Positions 1 through 5,849 of a stretch of 8,906 nucleotides of DNA are shown in pieces. This DNA is from SKNW01 sp050485865 (GTDB taxonomy: Bacteria > Gemmatimonadota > Gemmatimonadetes > Longimicrobiales > Gaopeijiaceae). The position numbers were made by a program, and so were the translations under genes. Where the stretch lies: the NCBI GenBank assembly GCA_050485865.1, contig JBJHCE010000126.1, positions 1 to 8,906 of the forward strand, given 5' to 3'. The notes under the pieces are model-generated. The model did not search any database. It saw nothing but the letters and a program-made list of their open reading frames with translations, and was not told the origin of the DNA. How positions within the stretch are numbered: the stretch's first letter is position 1; every line of letters starts with the position of its first letter.

Positions 1-1083
1 GGAGGCGCCGGCGGCGAGCGCCTTCACCAGGTCACCGGAGTAGCGGATCCCTCCGTCGGCGATCACCGGGACCGCCCCGGCGACCCCGTCCACGGCGTCC
101 ATGATCGCGGTGAGCTGGGGCACGCCGACCCCGGTCACGACCCGGGTCGTGCAGATGGAGCCGGGTCCGACCCCCACCTTCACCCCGTCCACCCCGCGCT
201 CCACGAGGGCCCGGGCTCCCTCGGCGGTGGCGATGTTCCCCGCCACGAGCTGGACGTCCGGGAGGGCCTCGCGGATCCGCGACACCGCCTGGAGCACCCC
301 CTCCGAGTGCCCGTGCGCCGTATCCACCACGAGGAGGTCGGCGCCGGCAGCAGCCAGGAGCCGCGCCCGCTCGAGCTCGGCGTTCGCCGCACCCACCGCC
401 GCCCCGACCCTGAGGCGCCCCCGCTCGTCCTTGCACGAGTTCGGGAACTGCCGCCGCTTCACGATGTCCTTCACCGTGATGAGGCCCGCAAGCCGCCCCG
501 CCCCGTCCACCACGGGGAGCTTCTCGATCCGGTGCCGGTGTAGGATCTGTTCCGCCTCGTCCAGGGTCGTCCCCTGGGGGGCGGTGACGAGTCCCTCCGA
601 GGTCATGGCGTCTCCGACGGTGCGGTCGCCGTCCCGCTCGAACTGGAGGTCCCGGTTCGTGATGATCCCGAGGAGACGCCCCTCCTCGTCCACCACGGGC
701 ACTCCGGAAATCGAGAAGCGCTCCATCACGTCGCGGGCGTCCGCCAGGGTGGCCCCGCGCCTCAGGGTGATGGGGTTCAGGATCATCCCGGACTCGGAGC
801 GCTTGACCCGGTCCACCTCCTGGGCCTGACGCTCGGGCGAGAGGTTCTTGTGAATGATCCCGAGGCCGCCCTCGCGGGCCAGGGCAATGGCCATCCTCGA
901 CTCGGTGACCGTGTCCATGGCCGCCGAGAGGAGGGGGATCGACAGCTCGATGGTGCGCGTGACCCGCGTACGCACGTCGGTGTCGCGGGGGTGGACGGTG
1001 GAGTGACCGGGAAGGAGCAGGACATCGTCGAAGGTCAGCGCCTCGCCAACGATCGTCGCGCCCCGGCGGGGGGCATCCGCCAT
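1..1083 (-). CDS. guaB: IMP dehydrogenase, 3' end cut off by the window edge
   Basis: This enzyme oxidises IMP to XMP with NAD+, the committed step of guanine nucleotide synthesis in the cytoplasm. The window holds the first 361 codons; the family is usually about 490 residues, so the C-terminal quarter with the mobile flap lies outside. The start of the TIM barrel is clear (LTFDDVLLLPG, residues 16-26; SAAMDTVTE, 53-61). It is interrupted by two CBS domains at about residues 98-210. The catalytic loop VGVGPGSICTTR (303-314) carries the nucleophile Cys311, and VIADGGIRYSGD (340-351) is the phosphate-binding strand. The ATG at 1083 is preceded by GGAGG at 1088-1092, four bases away. A CCUCC just upstream could partly pair with that GGAGG. 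No promoter is visible directly before the gene, so it is most likely read from the promoter at 1234-1262 through the terminator-like leader hairpin. Identification is secure from the motifs. Confidence 0.98.
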   Translation of the reverse strand, partial: MADAPRRGATIVGEALTFDDVLLLPGHSTVHPRDTDVRTRVTRTIELSIPLLSAAMDTVTESRMAIALAREGGLGIIHKNLSPERQAQEVDRVKRSESGMILNPITLRRGATLADARDVMERFSISGVPVVDEEGRLLGIITNRDLQFERDGDRTVGDAMTSEGLVTAPQGTTLDEAEQILHRHRIEKLPVVDGAGRLAGLITVKDIVKRRQFPNSCKDERGRLRVGAAVGAANAELERARLLAAAGADLLVVDTAHGHSEGVLQAVSRIREALPDVQLVAGNIATAEGARALVERGVDGVKVGVGPGSICTTRVVTGVGVPQLTAIMDAVDGVAGAVPVIADGGIRYSGDLVKALAAGAS

Positions 1084-1087
1084 GGAG

Positions 1088-1092
1088 CCTCC
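1088..1092 (-). promoter_or_regulatory. Shine-Dalgarno site of guaB
   Basis: GGAGG on the minus strand lies four bases before the guaB ATG and supports that start. CCUCC immediately upstream (1095-1099 on the plus coordinates) is complementary, but the loop would be only two bases, so any masking would be partial. Confidence 0.6.
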
Positions 1093-1121
1093 GGGGAGGT
1101 GGATGTGGGGTCCTGGAACTG

Positions 1122-1183
1122 AAAAAGACCCGCCGGGAGAGAGCCGCCGGGGGGGCCGGCAGCGTGCTCGCTCAGCGGGTCTT
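1122..1183 (-). terminator. Terminator-like hairpin in the guaB leader (candidate attenuator)
   Basis: Read on the minus strand, AAGACCCGC (1183-1175) pairs perfectly with GCGGGTCTT (1133-1125), followed by further Ts to give a five-T run at 1126-1122. Inside lies a second stem, GCTGCCGG (1163-1156) with CCGGCGGC (1150-1143). It has one G-U pair and a CCCCC loop, and internal loops of 11 and 9 bases separate it from the outer stem. This has the form of an intrinsic terminator, though the large internal loop weakens it. It lies after the only visible promoter and about 40 bases before guaB, so it probably acts as an attenuator rather than as a simple end for the 1259-1687 gene. Both readings are possible. 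Confidence 0.6.
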
Positions 1184-1228
1184 GAACCGTTCCCGCCCGT
1201 GGGGCGGTCGGACCTTCGTTCGGGACAT
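1172..1228 (-). CDS. Putative 18-residue leader peptide upstream of guaB
   Basis: A short ORF encodes MSRTKVRPPHGRERFKTR, very basic (five Arg, two Lys) with a Pro-Pro pair. I do not recognise it as a protein family. Its ATG lies five bases after a -10 element (TACACT), so the transcript would begin at or next to the start codon: it could be translated as a leaderless mRNA, and no Shine-Dalgarno site is present or possible. The codon register matches RNA structure closely. Codons 8-9 (Pro-Pro) are the 5' arm and codons 11-12 the 3' arm of a 6-bp hairpin. Codons 16-18 are exactly the 5' arm of the downstream terminator-like stem, just before the TGA stop. That arrangement suits a leader peptide whose translation decides whether guaB is transcribed. 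It could instead be a chance ORF in a structured leader or small RNA. Confidence 0.4.
   Translation of the reverse strand: MSRTKVRPPHGRERFKTR
1193..1207 (-). other. Small hairpin inside the leader ORF
   Basis: On the minus strand CCGCCC-CAC-GGGCGG forms a perfect 6-bp stem with a three-base loop. The 3' side, read as GCGGG (1196-1192), can instead pair with CCCGC (1179-1175), the 5' arm of the terminator-like stem. The three pairings are therefore mutually exclusive, as in classical attenuators. In such GC-rich DNA some of this complementarity is expected by chance. Confidence 0.45.
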
Positions 1229-1233
1229 GGGCA

Positions 1234-1262
1234 AGTGTACCCGGACCCCCGGAACGGGTCAA
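1234..1262 (-). promoter_or_regulatory. Sigma70-type promoter of the guaB leader
   Basis: On the minus strand TTGACC (1262-1257, five of six consensus bases) is followed by a 17-base spacer and TACACT (1239-1234, four of six). Transcription would start near 1228-1226, at the ATG of the leader ORF. The -35 box overlaps the stop codon of the 1259-1687 gene. The same layout recurs before acs, which strengthens the call. Confidence 0.7.
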
Positions 1263-1687
1263 CCCTCCGGCGGACGCCCTCCCCCGTCGTCGCCGGAAGG
1301 TCCGGAGGACGGCCCGGGTGACGGGGGCGCACCGCCGCCGGCGGGAGGCGTCGACGGCCCCCGGGGGGATGCCGGTGCCTCCCCCCCGGAGGGCGGGGTC
1401 TGGAGGTCCTCCAGGAGCTGCTTTCCCCGGGCCGACACCGACGAGAGGACCCGGTCCGCCGTCGAGATGAGCTGGAAGGCCTCGCGCACGTTCGCGGGGT
1501 TCACGTTCCCCTTCCGGAGTCCGTCCTCCAGGCGCTCCGCCAGCTTCTGGAGCGGGGTCGTCTCCTCGGGGACGCCGCGGTTGTAGCGCGACTCGAGGAA
1601 CTCGATGTAGTCGAGCACCTGGTAGAGCTGCGCCTCCGGAAGCGCCTCGAGGCGCCTCATGATCCGCCGCCGCATCGCGTCGTGCAT
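1259..1687 (-). CDS. Small conserved-looking hypothetical protein with a disordered Pro/Gly/Ser tail
   Basis: This is a 142-residue soluble protein of unknown function. Residues 8-36 (IMRRLEALPEAQLYQVLDYIEF and following) form an amphipathic helical segment resembling the short LPEE-type helices of DUF2281-like proteins, but I cannot assign a family firmly. Residues 44-95 look like a second helical part. Residues 97-142 are almost entirely Pro, Gly, Ser and Ala and should be disordered. There is no signal peptide or membrane segment. The ATG at 1687 is well supported by GGAGGAGGG five bases upstream, the strongest ribosome site in the window. The gene lies upstream of the guaB leader on the same strand, and its stop codon overlaps the guaB -35 box. 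It is divergent from the acyltransferase gene at 1784. Confidence 0.85.
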   Translation of the reverse strand: MHDAMRRRIMRRLEALPEAQLYQVLDYIEFLESRYNRGVPEETTPLQKLAERLEDGLRKGNVNPANVREAFQLISTADRVLSSVSARGKQLLEDLQTPPSGGEAPASPRGPSTPPAGGGAPPSPGPSSGPSGDDGGGRPPEG

Positions 1688-1692
1688 GGAAT

Positions 1693-1701
1693 CCCTCCTC
1701 C
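1693..1701 (-). promoter_or_regulatory. Strong Shine-Dalgarno site of the 142-residue protein
   Basis: GGAGGAGGG on the minus strand, five bases from the ATG at 1687, fixes this start over the second ATG four codons later. Confidence 0.7.
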
Positions 1702-1707
1702 ACTTCG

Positions 1708-1727
1708 GTGTAGATTCGTGTAGGATT
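1708..1727. repeat. Tandem 10-bp near-repeat in the divergent intergenic region
   Basis: GTGTAGATTC (1708-1717) is followed directly by GTGTAGGATT (1718-1727), a repeat with one helical-turn spacing. On the minus strand each unit contains TACAC, similar to the -10 boxes of the guaB and acs promoters, but I see no good -35 partner in either direction. It may be a promoter core or a regulator site for the divergent genes at 1687 and 1784. Confidence 0.35.
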
Positions 1728-1783
1728 GGGTCGGTCCCGCGCGTGCGGCCCCCGTCCCCTCATGTTCCCAACGACTCCCTGAC

Positions 1784-2602
1784 ATGCCCTTCTACCCGCT
1801 CCGATCCGTTGCCGTCTCGCCCCGGGCCCGGGAGCGGAACGCCGCGTGGCTCGCCGCCCTCGAGGAGGAGCTCGACCGCCCCGACTGCGACCGGAACGAG
1901 CTCGCCCGGCAGGTCCTCACCGACCTCCATTTTCCGGAACTCGCGGGGCGGGACCCGGACTCCCTCCCCGCCGGTGCCCGCGTGGCCCTCGACCAGATGG
2001 ACCCCCGGAACGTGACCCTCGAGCCCGAATACTACCACGAGATCGACGTGGAGCGGTATGCCCGGGTGAAGCCCCTCCTCTGGCTCTGGGAGATGTTCGA
2101 CCGGAGCCCGGCGGGAGAGAACGTGGAGCTCGGGGTGGCGTTCCGCCGCATCCTGGCCCGGCGGATCTTCCGGAAGTGCGGCCGGAACTTCAAGGCCTTC
2201 CCCTTCGTCCGCTTCTCGTACGGGTACAACATGGAGGTGGGCGACGACGTGGTCGTTCACCGTCACGTCCTCCTGGACGACCGCGGGGGGATCCGCCTGG
2301 GGGACCGGGTCTCGGTCTCCGATTTCGCGAACGTCTACTCCCACTCCCACGACATCGTGGACCCCCGGGAGGTCACGACCCCCATGACCATTCTGGGCGA
2401 CGGGGTGCGCATCACCTACCACGCCACCGTGCTCGCGGGCGTCCACGTGGCCGAAGATTCCATGGTGGGCGCCCTGGCGGTGGCGAGCCGCGACACCGAA
2501 CCCTCGACCGTGAACGTGGGAATCCCGGCGAAGCCGGTCCGGAAGAAGCCCGAGCCCGGCCCCGAGGGTGGTGGTCCCCCCGACCCCCTCTCGGAGCGCT
2601 GA
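1784..2602 (+). CDS. Hexapeptide-repeat (left-handed beta-helix) acyltransferase
   Basis: This is a cytoplasmic acyltransferase of 272 residues, related by its C-terminal half to the maltose/galactoside and NodL-type O-acetyltransferases. Hexapeptide-like turns run from about residue 148 (MEVGDDVVVHRHVLLDD) to 245, with the segment YSHSHD (185-190) where these enzymes keep their catalytic histidine, and the typical end GIPAKPVR (246-253). A charged Pro/Gly tail follows. Residues 1-145 are a helical extension much longer than the short cap of NodL-type enzymes. The acceptor cannot be told from sequence; a sugar, lipid or thiol precursor is possible. No clear Shine-Dalgarno site precedes the ATG at 1784, and no in-frame alternative start lies just upstream. 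Transcription starts somewhere in the divergent 1688-1783 region. The gene converges on acs, with 16 bases between the stops. Confidence 0.88.
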   Translation: MPFYPLRSVAVSPRARERNAAWLAALEEELDRPDCDRNELARQVLTDLHFPELAGRDPDSLPAGARVALDQMDPRNVTLEPEYYHEIDVERYARVKPLLWLWEMFDRSPAGENVELGVAFRRILARRIFRKCGRNFKAFPFVRFSYGYNMEVGDDVVVHRHVLLDDRGGIRLGDRVSVSDFANVYSHSHDIVDPREVTTPMTILGDGVRITYHATVLAGVHVAEDSMVGALAVASRDTEPSTVNVGIPAKPVRKKPEPGPEGGGPPDPLSER

Positions 2603-2610
2603 GCGCCTCC
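2593..2610. terminator. Weak hairpin between convergent genes
   Basis: GGAGCGC (2593-2599) can pair with GCGCCTCC (2603-2610), with one bulged C. The TGA stop codon of the acyltransferase forms the loop. No T-run follows on either strand, so this is at best a weak or Rho-assisted end for the two converging genes. Confidence 0.2.
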
Positions 2611-2618
2611 TGCGCGCG

Positions 2619-4586
2619 CTACTCGCCCGATTCCTCGTAGCGGGCCTTGAGACGCGCCACCACCTCCGGGTCGGCCAGCGTCGTCGTGTCACCGAGCGCC
2701 TTCCCCTCTGCAATGTCCCGGAGGAGGCGCCGCATGATCTTTCCCGAGCGGGTCTTCGGGAGGTCGGCGGTGAAGAGCACGTCTTCGGGGCGTGCGATGG
2801 CCCCGATCTTCCCCGCCACGTGGGCCTTGAGCTCCGCCGCGAGCTCCGCCCCCGGCTCGGTTCCGTCCTTCACGGTGACGAAGGCCGCGATCGCCTGCCC
2901 CTTGAGATCGTGGGCCTTCCCCACCACCGCGGCTTCCGCCACCGCCGGGTGATCCACGAGGGCGCTCTCCACCTCCATCGTCCCGATCCGGTGCCCGGCC
3001 ACGTTCAGCACGTCGTCCACCCGGCCCAGGATCCAGAGGTACCCGTCGTCGCCCTGCTTCGCCCCGTCTCCGGGAAAGTAGATCCCGTCCCACTTCGACC
3101 AGTACGTTTCCCGGAACCGCGCGTCATCGCCCCAGATCGTCCGGAGCATCGAGGGCCAGGGGCGGGTGATGGCCAGGTACCCGGCGTTCACCTCCTCGCC
3201 CCCGTCGTTCAGGAGCGCGGCCCGGATCCCCGGAAAGGGGCGGGTGGCACTCCCGGGGCGGGTGGCCGTGATCCCCGGCAGCGGGGTGATCATGATCGCC
3301 CCCGTCTCCGTCTGCCACCACGTGTCCACCACCGGGCACCGCTCCCCCCCGATGTGCCGGTGGTACCAGATCCACGCCTCGGGATTGATGGGTTCCCCCA
3401 CCGAGCCCAGGAGCCGGAGCGCCGAGAGGTCGTGCTTCTCCGGCCATTCCTCGCCCCACTTCATGAAGGCCCGGATCGCCGTGGGGGCGGTATAGAAGAC
3501 GGTCACCCCCCATTTCTCGCAGAGCTCCCAGAACCGGCCACGGTCCGGGAAGTCGGGCGCTCCCTCGTACATGAGGATCGTGGCACCGTTCGCCAGCGGG
3601 CCGTAGACGATGTACGAGTGGCCGGTGACCCAGCCCACGTCCGCGGTGCACCAGTACACGTCTGCATCCTTCAGGTCAAAGACCCACTTCGTCGTGGCGT
3701 GAACCTGCGTCAGGTACCCGCCCGTGGAGTGGACCACCCCCTTCGGTTTACCCGTGGTGCCCGAAGTGTAGAGGATGTAGAGGACGTCCTCCGCGTCCAT
3801 GGGCTCGGCGGGGCAGTGGGGCGACGCCTCCTTCACCAGGTCGTGGTACCAGTGGTCGCGCCCCGGGGTCATGGTGGATCCGGTGGTGCGGCTCACGTTC
3901 CACCCCCGGGCCACCACCACCACGTGCTCCACCGTGGCGGTGCGCTCGAGCGCCTCGTCCGCGTTCCGCTTGAGGGGCACCACGTTTCCCCGCCGGTACC
4001 CGCCGTCGGCGGTGATGAGCACCTTCGCGCCGGCATCGTTGATCCGGTCCGCCAGCGACTCCGGGCTGAACCCACCGAAGACCACCGAGTGGATCGCCCC
4101 GATCCGGGCACAGGCCAGCATGGCGATCGCCGCCTCGGGAATCATGGGCAGGTAGATCGCCACCCGGTCCCCCTTCTCCACCCCGAGCCCCTTCAGCGCA
4201 CTCGCGAACTTCGAGACCTCGCGGTGGAGCTCCCGGTAGGTGAGGGTGCGGGTGTCACCGGGCTCCCCCTCCCAGATGAGCGCCGCCTGGTTTCCCCTGG
4301 CCCCCTCCAGGTGCCGGTCCAGGCAGTTGTGGGCCACGTTCAGCTTCCCCCCGACGAACCACCTGGCGTGGGGCGGGGTCCACTCGAGCACCTTCGTCCA
4401 GGGCTCGAACCAGTCCAGCTCGGAGGCCCACCGGGCCCACCACCCCTCCGGGTCGGCCTCGGCGGCGTCGTACACCTTCGGGTCCGACACGTGGGCGGCG
4501 GCGGCAAAGCCGGGGGGCGGCGGGAAGCTCCGGTCCTCGCGGAGGAGGTCGTCGAGGGCGGTGGAGGAGGGGGTGTCCGGGCTCAT
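2619..4586 (-). CDS. acs: Acetyl-coenzyme A synthetase (AMP-forming)
   Basis: This enzyme activates acetate with ATP to acetyl-AMP and then to acetyl-CoA in the cytoplasm, feeding central metabolism from acetate. It is complete at 655 residues, the usual length. Visible landmarks are the N-terminal acetyl-CoA synthetase region with FEPWTKVLEW (60-69), the phosphate loop YTSGTTGKPKG (273-283), WWQTETG (423-429) with the Trp that limits the acyl pocket to acetate, YFPGDGA (503-509), GRVDDVLNVAGHRIG (521-535) and the C-terminal PKTRSGK (610-616). Lys616 is the catalytic lysine that protein acetyltransferases modify in this family. The open frame extends upstream, but the ATG at 4586 gives the standard N-terminus and has GGGAG a few bases before it. 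A promoter at 4629-4657 lies about 36 bases upstream of the start. No strong terminator is visible at the 3' end. Confidence 0.98.
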   Translation of the reverse strand: MSPDTPSSTALDDLLREDRSFPPPPGFAAAAHVSDPKVYDAAEADPEGWWARWASELDWFEPWTKVLEWTPPHARWFVGGKLNVAHNCLDRHLEGARGNQAALIWEGEPGDTRTLTYRELHREVSKFASALKGLGVEKGDRVAIYLPMIPEAAIAMLACARIGAIHSVVFGGFSPESLADRINDAGAKVLITADGGYRRGNVVPLKRNADEALERTATVEHVVVVARGWNVSRTTGSTMTPGRDHWYHDLVKEASPHCPAEPMDAEDVLYILYTSGTTGKPKGVVHSTGGYLTQVHATTKWVFDLKDADVYWCTADVGWVTGHSYIVYGPLANGATILMYEGAPDFPDRGRFWELCEKWGVTVFYTAPTAIRAFMKWGEEWPEKHDLSALRLLGSVGEPINPEAWIWYHRHIGGERCPVVDTWWQTETGAIMITPLPGITATRPGSATRPFPGIRAALLNDGGEEVNAGYLAITRPWPSMLRTIWGDDARFRETYWSKWDGIYFPGDGAKQGDDGYLWILGRVDDVLNVAGHRIGTMEVESALVDHPAVAEAAVVGKAHDLKGQAIAAFVTVKDGTEPGAELAAELKAHVAGKIGAIARPEDVLFTADLPKTRSGKIMRRLLRDIAEGKALGDTTTLADPEVVARLKARYEESGE

Positions 4587-4628
4587 CGCGGTCTCCCTGG
4601 CGCGGGAAATGGATCCGTGGGGGGGTGA

Positions 4629-4657
4629 AGCGTACGGCCCCCGGTCGGGTCGGTCAA
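4629..4657 (-). promoter_or_regulatory. Sigma70-type promoter of acs
   Basis: On the minus strand TTGACC (4657-4652), a 17-base spacer and TACGCT (4634-4629) give the same layout as the guaB leader promoter. Transcription would start near 4622, leaving a leader of about 36 bases. It lies in the 115-base gap between acs and the upstream gene, so acs need not depend on that gene's transcript. No operator is evident. Confidence 0.65.
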
Positions 4658-4701
4658 TCCGGCATCTCCGGGGTGTGTTTCTCCTCGGGGGATGGGAGGG
4701 G

Positions 4702-5268
4702 TCAGTCCACCACCGGGGGGAGGAATTCGGCCACCTCGGGGCACTCGAGGAGCCGCTCGCAGGCGGTGACGCCCGACGCCGCGAAGGCTTCAACCGACCG
4801 CGCCCCCCCCTCGATGGCCTGGTCCGGCAGGTGGAGGCGGATCCTGAGCTGGACGCGGGCCCGCCCCGGGGAGGTGTCGGGCCCGGGAAGGGAGAGGCGG
4901 AGGGACAGCGGGGTGCGGACCCCGGCGGGGAGCGCCTCCCGGGCGGCGGTGGCCACCCGGTCCAGGATCGAGGAGGCTTTCCCGAGGTCGCCGTAGGGAG
5001 GGCCCTCGATGACGAGGCTCAGGTTCCCATCGAGGCCGTCGGAGCTCTCGTCGAGGAAGGCCTCCACCGAGACCGCCTCCGGGAGGTCATCGCGGTGGAA
5101 GAAGAGGTACGCGCTCCGGGTGGAGGCGCCGGCCCACCGCCCCTCGAAGGCGTGGCTCGTGGTCTTCTGGAGCCCCGAAAGCTCCCACCCCGTGGCCTCC
5201 ACCCCCGCCCGGACCGCGTCCAGGAGGGGCTCGAGGGTCAGGATGGGGAGGCGGGCAGGGTCATGCAT
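4702..5268 (-). CDS. Uncharacterised 188-residue protein
   Basis: I do not recognise the family. The protein is soluble, with no signal peptide, membrane segment or cysteine cluster. It begins with a helix-like stretch (LEPLLDAVRAGVEATGW). A likely alpha/beta core follows around residues 52-125 (AYLFFHRDDLPEAVSVEAF and ILDRVATAAREAL), then strand-like residues 131-149 with alternating charges. It closes with a helical segment containing the only Cys residues (ACERLLECPEVAEFL). The overall plan looks like a small alpha/beta domain. The ATG at 5268 is the only start in this frame before an upstream stop and has a weak GGAG four bases before it. An overlapping ATG at 5264 is in another frame. 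The gene is divergent from the PerR-like regulator and lies 115 bases upstream of acs on the same strand. Third-position GC bias supports it as coding. Confidence 0.75.
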   Translation of the reverse strand: MHDPARLPILTLEPLLDAVRAGVEATGWELSGLQKTTSHAFEGRWAGASTRSAYLFFHRDDLPEAVSVEAFLDESSDGLDGNLSLVIEGPPYGDLGKASSILDRVATAAREALPAGVRTPLSLRLSLPGPDTSPGRARVQLRIRLHLPDQAIEGGARSVEAFAASGVTACERLLECPEVAEFLPPVVD

Positions 5269-5284
5269 GGCGCTCCGGGTCGCG

Positions 5285-5314
5285 TTGACACGTCAAAACG
5301 GTCCTCCTTACCTT
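5285..5314 (+). promoter_or_regulatory. Candidate promoter of the PerR-like gene with palindromic -35 region
   Basis: A consensus TTGACA (5285-5290) is followed after 18 bases by TACCTT (5309-5314), a weak -10. The -35 box is part of an inverted repeat TTGAC-AC-GTCAA (5285-5296), which could bind a dimeric regulator and would then block the promoter. It does not resemble the AT-rich Fur or PerR boxes known from other bacteria. The leader would be about 70 bases. Confidence 0.4.
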
Positions 5315-5328
5315 TTTTGAAGGGGATT

Positions 5329-5344
5329 CCGGCCCGGGGGCCGG
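5329..5344 (+). other. GC-rich hairpin in the leader of the PerR-like gene
   Basis: CCGGCCC-GG-GGGCCGG is a perfect inverted repeat, realistically six base pairs with a four-base loop, followed by three Ts. It sits about 45 bases before the ATG at 5388. It could be a weak attenuator, an RNA-stability hairpin or a chance GC palindrome. Confidence 0.3.
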
Positions 5345-5378
5345 TTTCCGCCGCGAGCTTCTTTCCCCCGTGGCGTCC

Positions 5379-5383
5379 GGGAG
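5379..5383 (+). promoter_or_regulatory. Shine-Dalgarno site deciding the PerR-like start
   Basis: GGGAG lies four bases before the ATG at 5388. The in-frame GTG at 5370 has only a C-rich tract before it, so the ATG is preferred. Confidence 0.5.
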
Positions 5384-5387
5384 TTCC

Positions 5388-5849
5388 ATGCCGAGCAGCA
5401 CCCGTTCTCCGGAGGAGATCCTGCGCGATGCGCTGGATGCGAACGGCCAGCGCTTCACCGAGCAGCGGGCCGCGGTCTTCCGGTACCTGGTGTCCACCGA
5501 CACCCACCCCACCGCCGACGAGGTCTTCGTCGCGGTACGGGCGCAGGTCCCGGTGATCTCGCTCGCCACCGTGTACAAGAGCCTCGAGACCCTCGTGGGG
5601 TGCGGCCTCGCCACGAAGCTCACCTACGGCGACGGCTCGGCCCGCTACGACGGCCGGACCGACCCGCACCACCACGCCCGCTGCCTCCGCTGCTCCAGCA
5701 TCGTGGACGTCCAGGGCCGGCTCCCCTCCGAGGAACTCCGGGAACTGAACCCCGAGGCCGACGGATTCCAGGTCACCGGGTACCGCCTCGAGTTCACCGG
5801 GTACTGCGAGGAATGCCGGGAGGCGACAGCGGGAGCCCGGGTCTCCTGA
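5388..5849 (+). CDS. perR: Fur-family regulator of PerR type (peroxide sensor)
   Basis: This is a DNA-binding dimeric metal-dependent repressor of 153 residues. The N-terminal winged helix includes QRFTEQRAAVFRYL (21-34) and the recognition helix ISLATVYKSLETL (57-69). The ligand pattern matches Bacillus PerR one for one: His40, Asp88, His94, His96 and Asp107 occupy the positions of PerR His37, Asp85, His91, His93 and Asp104. Cys99, Cys102, Cys140 and Cys143 form the structural zinc site. Asp at position 107, where iron-sensing Fur proteins normally have Glu, is the feature linked to iron-catalysed histidine oxidation by H2O2. The assignment as PerR rather than Fur is therefore reasonable but inferred from homology. 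It is divergent from the 188-residue protein and overlaps or abuts the flavoprotein gene downstream. An in-frame GTG at 5370 would add six residues. Confidence 0.88.
   Translation: MPSSTRSPEEILRDALDANGQRFTEQRAAVFRYLVSTDTHPTADEVFVAVRAQVPVISLATVYKSLETLVGCGLATKLTYGDGSARYDGRTDPHHHARCLRCSSIVDVQGRLPSEELRELNPEADGFQVTGYRLEFTGYCEECREATAGARVS

Noticed and set aside
101..829. A 242-codon open frame on the plus strand opposite guaB
   Set aside because: Its Ser/Arg/Thr-rich translation has no motifs; the minus strand encodes unmistakable IMP dehydrogenase.
1122..1183. Reading the hairpin simply as the terminator of the 1259-1687 gene
   Set aside because: A promoter lies between that gene's stop and the hairpin, and no promoter lies between the hairpin and guaB. 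The hairpin must therefore be read through to express guaB. The simple reading is not excluded, only less likely.
1784..2602. A specific function such as serine O-acetyltransferase or maltose acetyltransferase for the hexapeptide protein
   Set aside because: The hexapeptide fold and the GIPAKPVR end are shared by many acceptor specificities, and no neighbour indicates the substrate.
2568..4628. A 686-codon open frame on the plus strand opposite acs
   Set aside because: Its translation is rich in His, Arg and Pro with no recognisable domain. Long antisense open frames are expected opposite GC-rich genes, and acs is certain on the minus strand.
4587..4793. An upstream in-frame extension of acs by 69 codons
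   Set aside because: It would overlap the neighbouring gene, cover the acs promoter and add a Pro/Arg/Ser-rich stretch not typical of the family. The ATG at 4586 gives the standard length.
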